Part shown: positions 43,943 to 53,134 of the stretch, one piece after another
Position numbering within the stretch: the first letter of the stretch is position 1
How the letters are laid out: each line of letters starts with the position of its first letter
Assembly: GCF_008806975.1 (NCBI RefSeq)
Contig: NZ_CP031728.1
Location: 3,865,501-3,929,500, forward strand
DNA length: 64,000 nt
Direction of reading: 5' to 3'
Source: Cellvibrio sp. KY-GH-1
GTDB taxonomy: Bacteria; Pseudomonadota; Gammaproteobacteria; Pseudomonadales; Cellvibrionaceae
Translations under genes and position numbers: made by a program
Notes under the pieces: model-generated
Told to the model about the DNA's origin: nothing
Seen by the model: the letters and a program-made list of their open reading frames with translations, nothing else
Database searches by the model: none

Positions 43943-45016
43943 TTACCGATGCTTAACTTTATCGCCCTCTTTCAAACCTTCCACAATTTCAATGTTGATG
44001 CCATCGGAAATGCCGGTTTTTACGGCGCGTTTTTCAAATTTTTGCGGGCCGGTTTCGATTTCTACAAATTGGGCTTTTTCTTCCACAATTAAGTTGCCCT
44101 CGTTGATGGCGACTACGTTTTCCTTTTTATCCAACACGATATCGGCATTAGCGCTGTAGTTAGAGCGCAGGAATAATTTATCGCTCAGTTTAACCGCTGC
44201 ACGAATCTGGAATTTAATGGTGCCTTGGTCAGTCACACCTTTGGGTGAGATGTATTCCAGGGTAGCGGTAAATGGTTCACCTTCCAGCGCACCGACATCC
44301 AATACCAGCTCCATGCCTTCACGGATTTTACCGACTTCCGATTCATCTACCATGCCTTCAAAAATCATGTCGTTCATATCGGCCAAGGTCGCGATTGTGG
44401 TACCGGCTCCGAAAGAACTGGTCTCCACGATAAACGCACCTTCTTTAAACGGTAGGTCCAACACCATGCCGGTAACCGTTGCGGGAATCATGTTGGAAAC
44501 TTTATCGGATTTTTTGGTAGCACCCGATTTCATCAACAACAAATTGTTTTCCGCTGAAGTCACTGCTTCTTTTTGTAAATCGTAATTCAACAGAAATTTG
44601 TTGTACTCAGACGCAGAAATTAATTTTTCGGCAAAGAGTTTTTTCTGACGCTCGAATTCTACGGTGGCGTTTTGCAAATTGAGCTTTGCCGTTTCCAATT
44701 GCGATTCCGCCTGGTTGAGCATCACCATATTCGGCGCAAGGGTGATCTTGGCGATGATATCGCCCTTGTTCACGTTCTGGCCTGCCGTTACATAGAGTTT
44801 TTCCACCACGCCGGACACTTGCGATTTAATTTCCACTTCGCGACGCGGAATAACTTTGCCAACCGCCACGGTCTTTTTGACGATGGTCGTTTTAAACGCG
44901 GCATCCGAGGTATAGGTGACCGGTTTCTCCTGGGATTTGTTGTACAAGAACACAGCTGTGCCAATAAACACAACGGCGATCAATACTAAGACTGCATAGC
45001 CAATAAATTTTTTCAT
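43943..45016 (-). CDS. MacA-like periplasmic adaptor of an ABC exporter
   Basis: Membrane-fusion protein of 357 residues that would link the inner-membrane permeases to an outer-membrane channel. It has an N-terminal membrane helix (about 5-25) and a lipoyl/biotinyl-like part (EIKSQVSGVVEKLYVTAGQNVNKGD). A helical hairpin (about 95-165, LNQAESQLETAKLNL...) and beta-barrel segments follow (ATVTGMVLDLPFKEGAFI; VDESEVGKIREGMEL). It is the last gene of the operon, 180 bases after the fourth permease, with the stem-loop element in that gap. No outer-membrane factor gene is present in the window. Confidence 0.92.
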   Translation of the reverse strand: MKKFIGYAVLVLIAVVFIGTAVFLYNKSQEKPVTYTSDAAFKTTIVKKTVAVGKVIPRREVEIKSQVSGVVEKLYVTAGQNVNKGDIIAKITLAPNMVMLNQAESQLETAKLNLQNATVEFERQKKLFAEKLISASEYNKFLLNYDLQKEAVTSAENNLLLMKSGATKKSDKVSNMIPATVTGMVLDLPFKEGAFIVETSSFGAGTTIATLADMNDMIFEGMVDESEVGKIREGMELVLDVGALEGEPFTATLEYISPKGVTDQGTIKFQIRAAVKLSDKLFLRSNYSANADIVLDKKENVVAINEGNLIVEEKAQFVEIETGPQKFEKRAVKTGISDGINIEIVEGLKEGDKVKHR

Positions 45017-45077
45017 GGTGTCCTTCTTTGCTATTACTTGGAAAATTTTTAAAGAATGTTTCTACCGATCTTTCAGG

Positions 45078-45177
45078 GGAAGGAAAGTGTTGGATTCAAA
45101 ACCATATGAGGCATGGATGCCGATTTGAGCCTACACGGATGTATTCACGGCGTGTTTTGAATTCAATACTTTCCTTC
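45078..45177 (+). repeat. Stem-loop element with conserved core, copy 2
   Basis: The arms at 45079-45102 and 45154-45177 (24 bases) pair fully on the plus strand with two G-U pairs. The core at about 45108-45156 begins with a small GCAT/ATGC hairpin and ends with TATTCACGGCGTGT, as in copy 1. It is antisense to the operon, between the fourth permease gene and the adaptor gene. Confidence 0.8.
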
Positions 45178-45196
45178 ACCTTGGTACTAAAAATAC

Positions 45197-46462
45197 CTAC
45201 TCATCTTGCAATGCCACTATCGGGTTCACGCTTGCTGCTTTGGCAGCGGGCAACATGGATGCGAGCAATCCGGAAATGACCAGCACAACCAGTGCGCTAA
45301 ACGCGGTAGCAAAATCCACTTCCGGTTTACCGAAGAAGCCCGCCTTGCCACCGCTGGCTTCAAGCAATTTGGCTACGCCTTCAAGAATCAATACGCCAAT
45401 CACCAATCCCAAATAACCCGCTACAGTCGTGATAAAAACAGATTCCTGCACAATCATTCCGGTAATGGATGAGGGCGTAGCACCCAAGGCCTTACGCAGG
45501 CCAATTTCGCGGGTGCGTTCTTTCACGACGATTAACATAATATTGCCTACGCCGATTGCGCCGGCCATGATGGTGCCAATGGCCACTACCCAACTAAACA
45601 CGGCAATGCCGGTAAACAGGCCTTCAATCTTGTCGAATTCGTTTTGCAAATTAAAACTGCCAAATACACCGGTATCTTTTGGATCAACTTTCTTGAGTTC
45701 GGCGAGATATTTTTTTACATCTTCCTCCGCGACTCGCGCGTGTAAACCCGGTTTGGGTTGAATAACAAAGCTGCCAATCCAACCCACCTGATTAAACGCA
45801 TAGCGCAGGGTGTCATTGGGAATGTATATTTTTTCCTCTTCCTGCTGCTGGTTGCCATTGGCAAGCGATTTAAAGACGCCTACAACTTTAAAGCTGATGC
45901 CGTTGATAGTGATGTCTGCACCAATCGGATTATCACCGTCTTTAAATAGTTGTGTACGCACGCGTGTACCAATGATCACCGTTTTACGCTTTTCGCGATC
46001 GTCAAACTCATTAATACTACGACCTTCGATCATCGCCAGTGAATTGATGTTCTCCATTCGCGCATGGATTCCCTCCACAAAGAAGGTGCCGTTTCTATCC
46101 TTGTGTACCGCATACGGTGGCGTGCCGCTCCAAATACCCACGGAATTTTGCCCGCGCACAAATCCAACACTGGGAACATTTTTTTCAATCGCTGCAACAT
46201 CTTCCGGTTTAAAAGATATCTGACGACCTATAGGCATACCCTGATAGGGCAATTGCGTGTTGCCCTGCACCCACACCCACACAATATTAGGCACGCGTGG
46301 AAAACCTTCATTGACACCGTTTTCCAAACCCTTGCCAGCACCGAGTAATAGCGTGAGCATAAATATGCCCCAGAAGACACCAAAGGCTGTCAGTGAAGTG
46401 CGCAGTTTATGTTGGCCGAGGGTTTTAAAAATCTCTTGCCACTTTTCAGTATCGATTAGCAT
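45197..46462 (-). CDS. MacB-like ABC transporter permease (fourth in operon)
   Basis: Inner-membrane permease of 421 residues of the MacB/FtsX type without a fused ATPase. It has a first helix (LTAFGVFWGIFMLTLLLGAG, about 23-42), a large periplasmic MacB_PCD domain (about 45-280) and three C-terminal helices with the FtsX pattern (VKERTREIGLRKALGATPSSI). It ends in AAKAASVNPIVALQDE. It is clearly paralogous to the second permease (48696-49958): both start with KWQEI and end in NPI-ALQDE. AGGAG precedes the ATG. It lies 12 bases after the third permease. Confidence 0.92.
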   Translation of the reverse strand: MLIDTEKWQEIFKTLGQHKLRTSLTAFGVFWGIFMLTLLLGAGKGLENGVNEGFPRVPNIVWVWVQGNTQLPYQGMPIGRQISFKPEDVAAIEKNVPSVGFVRGQNSVGIWSGTPPYAVHKDRNGTFFVEGIHARMENINSLAMIEGRSINEFDDREKRKTVIIGTRVRTQLFKDGDNPIGADITINGISFKVVGVFKSLANGNQQQEEEKIYIPNDTLRYAFNQVGWIGSFVIQPKPGLHARVAEEDVKKYLAELKKVDPKDTGVFGSFNLQNEFDKIEGLFTGIAVFSWVVAIGTIMAGAIGVGNIMLIVVKERTREIGLRKALGATPSSITGMIVQESVFITTVAGYLGLVIGVLILEGVAKLLEASGGKAGFFGKPEVDFATAFSALVVLVISGLLASMLPAAKAASVNPIVALQDE

Positions 46463-46474
46463 CAGTGGCTCCTG

Positions 46475-47713
46475 TTACTCTGCACGCATGGCTTCGATCG
46501 GCATAATTTTCGCCGCGCGCAGCGCCGGCACCAATCCCGCCACTGCACCGATAATTACCAGCAGTACCACCGAGGTGATTGCAGCCTGGAAATTAATTTC
46601 CGGATTTTTAAAAAACGGCAACTGTGCCCCCACGGAGTTCAATGCAAACGAAATCAATTCCCACAGTCCCACGCCTACTACCAAGCCGGCATAACCTGCT
46701 ATAGCGGTTACCAAAATTGACTCGAATAAAAGCGTGCTCACTATGCTGAACGGCGTTGCACCCAAGGCTTTGCGAATACCAATTTCGCGTGTGCGTTCTT
46801 TTACCGTAATAATCATGATATTGCTCACACCCACCACCCCGGCCGTTAAGGTACCCAAGCCAACAAACCAGATAATGGCGTTAATACCAAAAAATAAACC
46901 ATTAACCATTTTGGCAGGTTCAGCCATGTTGAATGAACGAATAGCGCGTTTGTCTTCAGGGGATACCGAATGACGTCGCTGCAATAATTCAATCACTTGT
47001 TTTTCTACGGCAAATCCATCTGTTCCCAATGTTGGACGCAACCAAATCGAATCTAATCCATTCGTGTTGCCAAATATTTTTTGATGGGTGGTTTCGGGAA
47101 TGTAGATTCTCTCTGAATCACGTCCGCGATTACTTTTATCGTAAAAGACGCCGACAATTTTCATCACCACGCCATTCACGCGCACATCCTTGGCAATTGG
47201 ATCAACATCTTTGCCAAACAATCGCTCTGCGACAACGGAGCCGATAACCGTCACTTTGCGTAATTCACGATCATCAAAAATATTGGGTTTGCGGCCCAGG
47301 TTAAATGGAATGCTTTCTTTGATATCAAAATATTCATCGGGCACACCAAACACTGCAAAGCTCGCACTTTTCTGTCCGTGGGAAATGGACACCCCATTTT
47401 GGGCCCGCTGTGGAGCGATAAAACGGACGTTGGGAATTTGTTGTTTAATGGCGACCAAATCATCGTTTGATAGTTGAATATGTCGACCCAAGCCCATTCC
47501 TTTGTAGGCAACCGAGGTTGATTCCGTGTACACCACAATGAAATCCAGCACGTCTGATCCGAAGTCTTCATAGACACCGTTTTGCATTCCGCGCCCGGCA
47601 CCCAAGAGCAGCATCAACATAAAAATGCCCCAGAAGACGCCGAAGGCGGTGAGCCCGGTGCGCAATTTGTTTTGCCGCAGGGTGTAAAGAATTTCTTGCA
47701 AACTATCGAGCAT
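46475..47713 (-). CDS. MacB-like ABC transporter permease (third in operon)
   Basis: Permease of 412 residues with the same plan: one N-terminal helix, a MacB_PCD periplasmic domain and three C-terminal helices with KERTREIGIRKALGATPFSI. It ends in RAAKIMPIEAMRAE, like the first permease (49969-51219), and both begin with DSLQEIL. The two pairs therefore look like a duplicated two-gene unit. It starts five bases after the ATPase gene, so ATPase and third permease are tightly coupled. Confidence 0.92.
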   Translation of the reverse strand: MLDSLQEILYTLRQNKLRTGLTAFGVFWGIFMLMLLLGAGRGMQNGVYEDFGSDVLDFIVVYTESTSVAYKGMGLGRHIQLSNDDLVAIKQQIPNVRFIAPQRAQNGVSISHGQKSASFAVFGVPDEYFDIKESIPFNLGRKPNIFDDRELRKVTVIGSVVAERLFGKDVDPIAKDVRVNGVVMKIVGVFYDKSNRGRDSERIYIPETTHQKIFGNTNGLDSIWLRPTLGTDGFAVEKQVIELLQRRHSVSPEDKRAIRSFNMAEPAKMVNGLFFGINAIIWFVGLGTLTAGVVGVSNIMIITVKERTREIGIRKALGATPFSIVSTLLFESILVTAIAGYAGLVVGVGLWELISFALNSVGAQLPFFKNPEINFQAAITSVVLLVIIGAVAGLVPALRAAKIMPIEAMRAE

Positions 47714-47718
47714 AATAA

Positions 47719-48447
47719 TTATCCAAGAATTTCTTCTTCATCCTGATCGGCTATTTCGTCGGTCAGATGGGAGTGCGGATGTTTGCCGGAAACAATTAAT
47801 CCGTCTTTCAAAATAATCTGGCGTTGAGTCTGATCAGCGATGTCCTGTTCGTGGGTGACTATCACAATGGTGTTTCCACGTTGATGAATCTCTTTCATCA
47901 GCGCCATCACTTCCTGGGTAGTTTGGCTATCCAGCGCACCGGTAGGTTCGTCAGCGAGAATCACCTTAGGTTGGGTTACCAACGCACGGGCAATAGCGAC
48001 GCGCTGCTTTTGTCCACCCGACATTTCATTCGGCATGTGTTTGGCGCGATGCGAAAGCCCCACCATTTCCAGATATTGGTCTGCGCGATAGTTACGCTCT
48101 TTACGACTCACACCTTGGTAATACAACGGCAAAGCCACATTTTCGGTAGCGTTTTTAAACGGCAATAAATTGAACGATTGAAAAACAAAGCCGAGTAATT
48201 CGTTGCGCATTTTCGCGGCGGTTTTTTCTTTGAGATTTTTTACCTCGCGCCCGGCGAGAAAATAATCGCCTTTATCGTGGGTATCCAGAATGCCGAGAAT
48301 ATTCAGCAGGGTCGATTTACCCGAACCCGATGACCCCATGATCGATACCAGTTCGCCTTCGCGAATGTGCAGGTCAATACCTTTAAGTACATGCAGCGGT
48401 TGTTCACCTGAGTGATAGTACTTGTGGATGTTATGTAGTTTGATCAT
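47719..48447 (-). CDS. ABC transporter ATP-binding protein, LolD/MacB type
   Basis: ATPase of 242 residues. It has Walker [10 protein letters not shown] (about 37-45), the Q-loop in [10 protein letters not shown], the signature [15 protein letters not shown], Walker [13 protein letters not shown] and the switch His in IVTHE. The tail after residue 220 is rich in His, Asp and Glu. It is the only ATPase gene in the operon and would have to power both permease pairs, unless another is encoded elsewhere. AGGAAG precedes the ATG. A gap of about 250 bases separates it from the second permease. Confidence 0.95.
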   Translation of the reverse strand: MIKLHNIHKYYHSGEQPLHVLKGIDLHIREGELVSIMGSSGSGKSTLLNILGILDTHDKGDYFLAGREVKNLKEKTAAKMRNELLGFVFQSFNLLPFKNATENVALPLYYQGVSRKERNYRADQYLEMVGLSHRAKHMPNEMSGGQKQRVAIARALVTQPKVILADEPTGALDSQTTQEVMALMKEIHQRGNTIVIVTHEQDIADQTQRQIILKDGLIVSGKHPHSHLTDEIADQDEEEILG

Positions 48448-48695
48448 GGTAGCTTCCTGTTATCTATTGCGCTAATGAGCCTGCAACGGTGGCTCACTAG
48501 CTTAGAGGCTTTTGCACAAATGTCTGGCCTTTTTACCGTCGCTTAACACAATCATGACAAGTGTCAGCGCCCGCTAGCCGGTGCATTTTGCTCCTGTTAC
48601 TTCTTTGGATGTGTATCCGATTGTTTTGGATTCACTTTCGCTAAAAATTTTTCCGTACCCTCTGAATAACGCTATTCGTACGGCTATTCGTCTCG

Positions 48696-49958
48696 CTATT
48701 CATCTTGAAGTGCGGTAATGGGGTTGACCGCAGCCGCCTTCATCGCCGGCAGCAGCGCCGCAAGCACACCGGTGATGACCAATACGCTCAGCGCCATAAA
48801 CGCAATATTGATATCGATGTAAGGTGATGCAAATAAGCCATCCCCCTGCCCGAGTTTCACCAGTAACGCGCGAATGCCTTCCAATAACAATACGCCCGCC
48901 ACCAAGCCGGCATAACCGGCGATTACAGTAATCACTAATGACTCATGAATAATCATCAAACTGATATTCGTAGGCGTGGCACCCATGGCCTTGCGCACAC
49001 CGATTTCACGCGTGCGCTCTTTTACGACCACCAACATAATATTGCCCACACCAATGACGCCAGCGATGATGGTGCCAATCGCCACCATCCAACTAAAGCC
49101 CAAAATACCCGTTACCAGATCGCGATTCTGCTGGTAGTTTTGCTCCATATTAAAACCGCCGATTACACCGCTATCATCGGGGTGAATTTTTTTGCGCTCG
49201 TACAATAATTTTTTGACGTCGCGCTCAAGGTCATAGGGGTTTACACCTGGCTTGGGCGAAAAAATAATGATTTGGTAAGCATCCATTTGATTGAATGCCT
49301 GACGCAGGGTTTCATTGGGAATGTAAATGCGCGCGTTATTTTGTTCGGCGTCACTACCCGGTTCTACCGAGCGGGAAATGCCCACGATTTTGAATTTCAC
49401 TCCGCGAATATCAATGGATTTGCCGATGGGATTTTCGCCGTTTTTAAACAGCACTTCTTTCACGCGTGTACCTATCACGGCGACTTTACGTTTTTCTTTT
49501 TCATCGAGTGAATTGACGTAGCGGCCTTCTATCAATTTGATAAATTCAAACGGCGCCCAACCTTGATGGGTACCCCGCACCGTAAACGAACCACTCTCCT
49601 TGCCATACACTACGTACGAGGCCGCACCCCAATTGCCGAGGTTATTTTTTCCATCCACGGTTTGAATACCGGGAATGGATTGGCGAATTGCCTCTATATC
49701 TTCAGGGGTAAATTTTATCGCGCGGCCTTTGCCCAACCCCTGGTATTCCATCTGTGTGGTATTGGACGGCCAAAAAATTACGATGCTTTTTGCATCGCCA
49801 AAAATGCCTTCGATGCGCGTACCAAAGCCGGTGCCAAAACCCAACAGCAACACCAGCATAAAAATGCCCCAGAACACACCGAACGCGGTTAAGCCGGTGC
49901 GTAATTTTTGCCGGCGCAAGCTGGTAAGGATTTCTTGCCACTTATCCAATTCAAACAT
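48696..49958 (-). CDS. MacB-like ABC transporter permease (second in operon)
   Basis: Permease of 420 residues. It has an N-terminal helix (GLTAFGVFWGIFMLVLLLGF), a periplasmic MacB_PCD domain (about 45-280) and C-terminal FtsX helices with VKERTREIGVRKAMGATPTNI. It ends in AAVNPITALQDE. It is closest to the fourth permease. GGGAGGG lies a few bases before the ATG. It follows the first permease after ten bases and is followed by a gap of about 250 bases that contains a small hairpin (TGAGCC at 48476-48481, GGCTCA at 48491-48496) but no T-run. Confidence 0.92.
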   Translation of the reverse strand: MFELDKWQEILTSLRRQKLRTGLTAFGVFWGIFMLVLLLGFGTGFGTRIEGIFGDAKSIVIFWPSNTTQMEYQGLGKGRAIKFTPEDIEAIRQSIPGIQTVDGKNNLGNWGAASYVVYGKESGSFTVRGTHQGWAPFEFIKLIEGRYVNSLDEKEKRKVAVIGTRVKEVLFKNGENPIGKSIDIRGVKFKIVGISRSVEPGSDAEQNNARIYIPNETLRQAFNQMDAYQIIIFSPKPGVNPYDLERDVKKLLYERKKIHPDDSGVIGGFNMEQNYQQNRDLVTGILGFSWMVAIGTIIAGVIGVGNIMLVVVKERTREIGVRKAMGATPTNISLMIIHESLVITVIAGYAGLVAGVLLLEGIRALLVKLGQGDGLFASPYIDINIAFMALSVLVITGVLAALLPAMKAAAVNPITALQDE

Positions 49959-49968
49959 AAACCCTCCC

Positions 49969-51219
49969 TTATTCCGCTTTCATGGCTTCAATAGGCGTGA
50001 TGCGCGCCGCGCGCAACGCCGGCATTAATCCCGCAACGACTCCGGCAGCAATCAACAACAAGAGTGCACTGATGGCAATGCCAATATCGATTTCCGGTTG
50101 ACGAAAAAATGGTAAATCGACATTCAACTTGAGCAGCAATGCGGAAACTGCTTCCAGAATTCCCACCCCCAAAACCAACCCGCTATAACCGGCAATTCCG
50201 GTAACCATTACCGATTCAAATAACAAACTGCCAACAATCGATGCTGGATTCGCGCCGAGGGCTTTACGAATTCCAATTTCACGCGTGCGCTCTTTTACCG
50301 TGATAATCATGATATTGCTCACACCCACAATTCCCGCCAGCAAAGTGCCAATGCCTACCAACCAGATAAACATATTCAAACCGGAGAACATGGCATTGAG
50401 TTCCGCTGCATCGCGCGCTTTGTTGGCCACGGAAATAGCGCGCACATCGTCGGGCGCAATTTTGTGGCGCTGCTTCAAGAGCGCGAGAATTTCTTCTTCC
50501 AGTTTTATTCCGTCGTAACCCGGCTTGGGGCGCACGGTAATCAAGTCCACTCGCTGGCCACCGCCAAAGGCTTTTTTAAAGGCCGTAACTGGCAAATACA
50601 CACGTTCGGACATACGGCCCTGGTTTCCCTTATCAAAAAATAATCCAATGACTTTGAACGAAATGCCGTTGATTTGAATTTCTTTGCCCATCGCCTCTGC
50701 GTGGGTGGTAAACAATCGCTCGCTCACGCGCGTACCTATCACCACCACTTTGCGATTGTCATCCTGATCGAGCAGGTTCAGTCGCCGACCGTCATCAAAG
50801 CGCACTTTTTCTTTGATATTGAAATACTGGTCGGCCACACCCAGCACACCAAAGCTGCCCGACTTGAGACCATAGGTGATAGACACGTCGGAATTGATAA
50901 AGGAGCCGAGCGGATTTTCGCTGGAGAGAAATTGCACACCGGGAATTTGTTGGCGTACGGCGGCCATATCGGCTTCGGTGAGTTCGATCTGCCGGCCAAC
51001 CGGTAAGCCCATGTAAGGTACAGATGTGGTACTGGGGAAGATCCAAATGGAATCGGCGACGTCGTTGCTCCAACCATCGGCAAAAGCTTTTTCCATCCCG
51101 CGCCCGGCGCCCAGCAGCAGGATCAACATAAGAATGCCCCAGAAGACACCAAAGGCGGTAAGCCCGGTGCGCAGCTTATTCTGGCACAGGGTAAAGAGGA
51201 TTTCTTGCAAACTGTCCAT
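49969..51219 (-). CDS. MacB-like ABC transporter permease (first in operon)
   Basis: Permease of 416 residues and the first gene of the leftward export operon. It has an N-terminal helix (TAFGVFWGILMLILLLGAG), a periplasmic MacB_PCD domain and three late helices with KERTREIGIRKALGANPASI. It ends in RAARITPIEAMKAE. It is closest to the third permease. AGGA lies seven bases before the ATG. The exported substrate is unknown. The MacB family handles peptides, lipoproteins, macrolides and similar molecules, and nothing nearby narrows this. Confidence 0.92.
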   Translation of the reverse strand: MDSLQEILFTLCQNKLRTGLTAFGVFWGILMLILLLGAGRGMEKAFADGWSNDVADSIWIFPSTTSVPYMGLPVGRQIELTEADMAAVRQQIPGVQFLSSENPLGSFINSDVSITYGLKSGSFGVLGVADQYFNIKEKVRFDDGRRLNLLDQDDNRKVVVIGTRVSERLFTTHAEAMGKEIQINGISFKVIGLFFDKGNQGRMSERVYLPVTAFKKAFGGGQRVDLITVRPKPGYDGIKLEEEILALLKQRHKIAPDDVRAISVANKARDAAELNAMFSGLNMFIWLVGIGTLLAGIVGVSNIMIITVKERTREIGIRKALGANPASIVGSLLFESVMVTGIAGYSGLVLGVGILEAVSALLLKLNVDLPFFRQPEIDIGIAISALLLLIAAGVVAGLMPALRAARITPIEAMKAE

Positions 51220-51560
51220 GACGATTTCCTAATCGCGTAACTGTAAGTTCTCGGCGGCTAATACCTTGGACGCGCCTTTGTTCCTGTTGGATTCACTTCC
51301 CAAACGCTTTTCTTAACGGCCGGCTATTACGCCGCCGGGATCAGAGTCACAAACTAACACAGAGTTCACTGGCACGAAATTAATGCTTATTACAGATGAC
51401 GTCCCAAACTGGTGCAGTAAAACACCGGCGAGTAGGTGGATGCGCACTGCAAGCAATCACGTCAATTAACGTATCGCTGTTAAAACCAGATTCCGGCACA
51501 CTGCTTATCTGGTATAAATCTTGTCTGACGTACCCCTATGACCACTAATAAACAACAACG
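51220..51560. other. Divergent intergenic region, ABC exporter and urease operons
   Basis: About 340 bases with no gene. It must carry both promoters. A GGTATAAAT near 51511 could be the -10 element for ureD. I looked for a sigma-54 promoter (nitrogen control of urease), but no GG-N10-GC match with good flanks was found. Confidence 0.5.
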
Positions 51561-52442
51561 ATGACAGCGCAATTCAAAGCCCTACCCACCATCACCCGCC
51601 GCTGGCACGCCAGCTTGAAGCTCGGCTTTGCGCCAAGGCGCGGTCTTACCCGGCTGATTGAGAACGTCCATTGCGGGCCCTTGCGGGTGCTCAAACCTTT
51701 TTATCCCGAGGCAGATTGCTGCCATGTGTATTTATTGCATCCGCCGGGTGGCTTGGTGTTGGGCGATGAGTTGCGCATTGATGTGCTCGCCGAAAGCAGC
51801 AGCCATGCGCTGGTGACTACGCCCTCGGCGGGCAAAGTCTATGGAGTAAAAAATGGCCTCGAAAAACAACAGCAGCGCATTGCCTTAACTATCGCTGCCG
51901 ATGCCTGCCTGGAATGGCTGCCGCAGGAGACGCTGGTGTTCAACGGCGCTAACGCGCTCTTGCAGGCGGACATCCAACTGCACGCCGACGCCAAGCTGGT
52001 GTTTTGGGACATAGTCTGTTTTGGTCGCCCGGCCAGCCAACTCGGGTTTGATTCGGGTGAATGCACCCAGATGATTCGCATCACTCGCGACGGTATTCCA
52101 CTGTTGATTGAGCGCAATCAGGTGCGCGGCGGCGGTGCTTTACAAGCCAGCAGCTGGGGATTAAACAACCACAACAGCATGGGCACTTTTGTTATGACGC
52201 TACAGACGGGGCGCGAACAGCGAGAAGAATTGACGCAGATGCTGGAGCAAACCGGCATTGATGCCGATGACTCCCAAAGCAGTCACCGCTGGGGCTTAAC
52301 GCAGAAAGACGATTTGTTTATTGCGCGCTATCTGGGCGATTCTGCCAGTCATTGCCGCCAGGGTTTTGAATTCTTGTGGCAAACCTTGCGGCCGTTAATG
52401 ATCGACAAGCCGGCGGTATCACCGCGAATTTGGTCCACTTAA
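51561..52442 (+). CDS. ureD: Urease accessory protein UreD
   Basis: Scaffold protein that binds apo-urease and, with UreF and UreG, guides nickel into the active site. The 293-residue product has typical UreD blocks: HPPGGLVLGDELRIDV (about 70-85), ALVTTPSAGKVY, LEWLPQETLVFNGA and FWDIVCFGRPAS. The ATG at 51561 has a weak ribosome binding site. It is first in the operon, 65 bases before ureA, in the order ureDABCEFG usual for proteobacteria. Confidence 0.96.
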   Translation: MTAQFKALPTITRRWHASLKLGFAPRRGLTRLIENVHCGPLRVLKPFYPEADCCHVYLLHPPGGLVLGDELRIDVLAESSSHALVTTPSAGKVYGVKNGLEKQQQRIALTIAADACLEWLPQETLVFNGANALLQADIQLHADAKLVFWDIVCFGRPASQLGFDSGECTQMIRITRDGIPLLIERNQVRGGGALQASSWGLNNHNSMGTFVMTLQTGREQREELTQMLEQTGIDADDSQSSHRWGLTQKDDLFIARYLGDSASHCRQGFEFLWQTLRPLMIDKPAVSPRIWST

Positions 52443-52507
52443 ATTTTTAATTTTTAATTTTAATTATTTTTTATTTCTAACATTTTTTTATCTATTAGAG
52501 GCACGCC

Positions 52508-52810
52508 ATGGAGTTAACCCCCCGCGAAAAAGACAAGTTACTACTATTTAGCGCTGCACAATTAGCCGAGCGGCGGCGGGCACGGGGCTTGAAATTGAAT
52601 TATCCGGAAGCCATCGCGTTGATCAGTTTTGAAATTATTGAAGGTGCGCGCGATGGCAAAACCGTTGCCGAATTGATGGCCTATGGCCGCACCCTGTTAA
52701 CGGTGGACGATGTGATGGAAGGCATCGCCGAGATGGTGCATGAGGTGCAAGTGGAGGCCACCTTTCCCGACGGCACCAAGTTAGTTACCGTCCATAACCC
52801 GATTGTTTAA
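52508..52810 (+). CDS. ureA: Urease gamma subunit
   Basis: Structural subunit of urease, 100 residues, exactly the family size. [14 protein letters not shown] at the start and [24 protein letters not shown] and [16 protein letters not shown] later are diagnostic. GAGG precedes the ATG. It lies 18 bases before ureB. Confidence 0.98.
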   Translation: MELTPREKDKLLLFSAAQLAERRRARGLKLNYPEAIALISFEIIEGARDGKTVAELMAYGRTLLTVDDVMEGIAEMVHEVQVEATFPDGTKLVTVHNPIV

Positions 52811-52828
52811 TAGCCCAGGAAGACGACC

Positions 52829-53134
52829 ATGATCCCCGGTGAATATCAAATCGCTGAAGGTAATATCCCGCTCAATGTCGGCCGCGAGGTCATCAGTGTA
52901 TCTGTGGCCAATACCGGTGACCGCCCCATTCAGGTGGGCAGCCACTATCACTTTTATGAAACCAATGGCGCACTGGTATTTGACCGCGAAGCCACCAAGG
53001 GCTTCCGCCTGAATATCGCCGCCGGTACCGCGGTGCGCTTTGAGCCGGGGCAAACCCGCGCGGTGGAACTGGTCGCACTGAGTGGCCGCCGCCGCGTATT
53101 TGGCTTCCGTGGCGATGTAATGGGGAGTTTGTAA
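52829..53134 (+). CDS. ureB: Urease beta subunit
   Basis: Structural subunit of urease, 101 residues. Diagnostic stretches are [32 protein letters not shown] and [18 protein letters not shown]. The TAA is directly followed by the ureC ATG, so translation is coupled. As a separate gene from ureA it is the usual three-subunit bacterial form. Confidence 0.98.
   Translation: MIPGEYQIAEGNIPLNVGREVISVSVANTGDRPIQVGSHYHFYETNGALVFDREATKGFRLNIAAGTAVRFEPGQTRAVELVALSGRRRVFGFRGDVMGSL

Noticed and set aside
51360..51400. Sigma-54 promoter for the urease operon
   Set aside because: TGGCACG is present, but the next GC is twelve and not ten bases from the GG.
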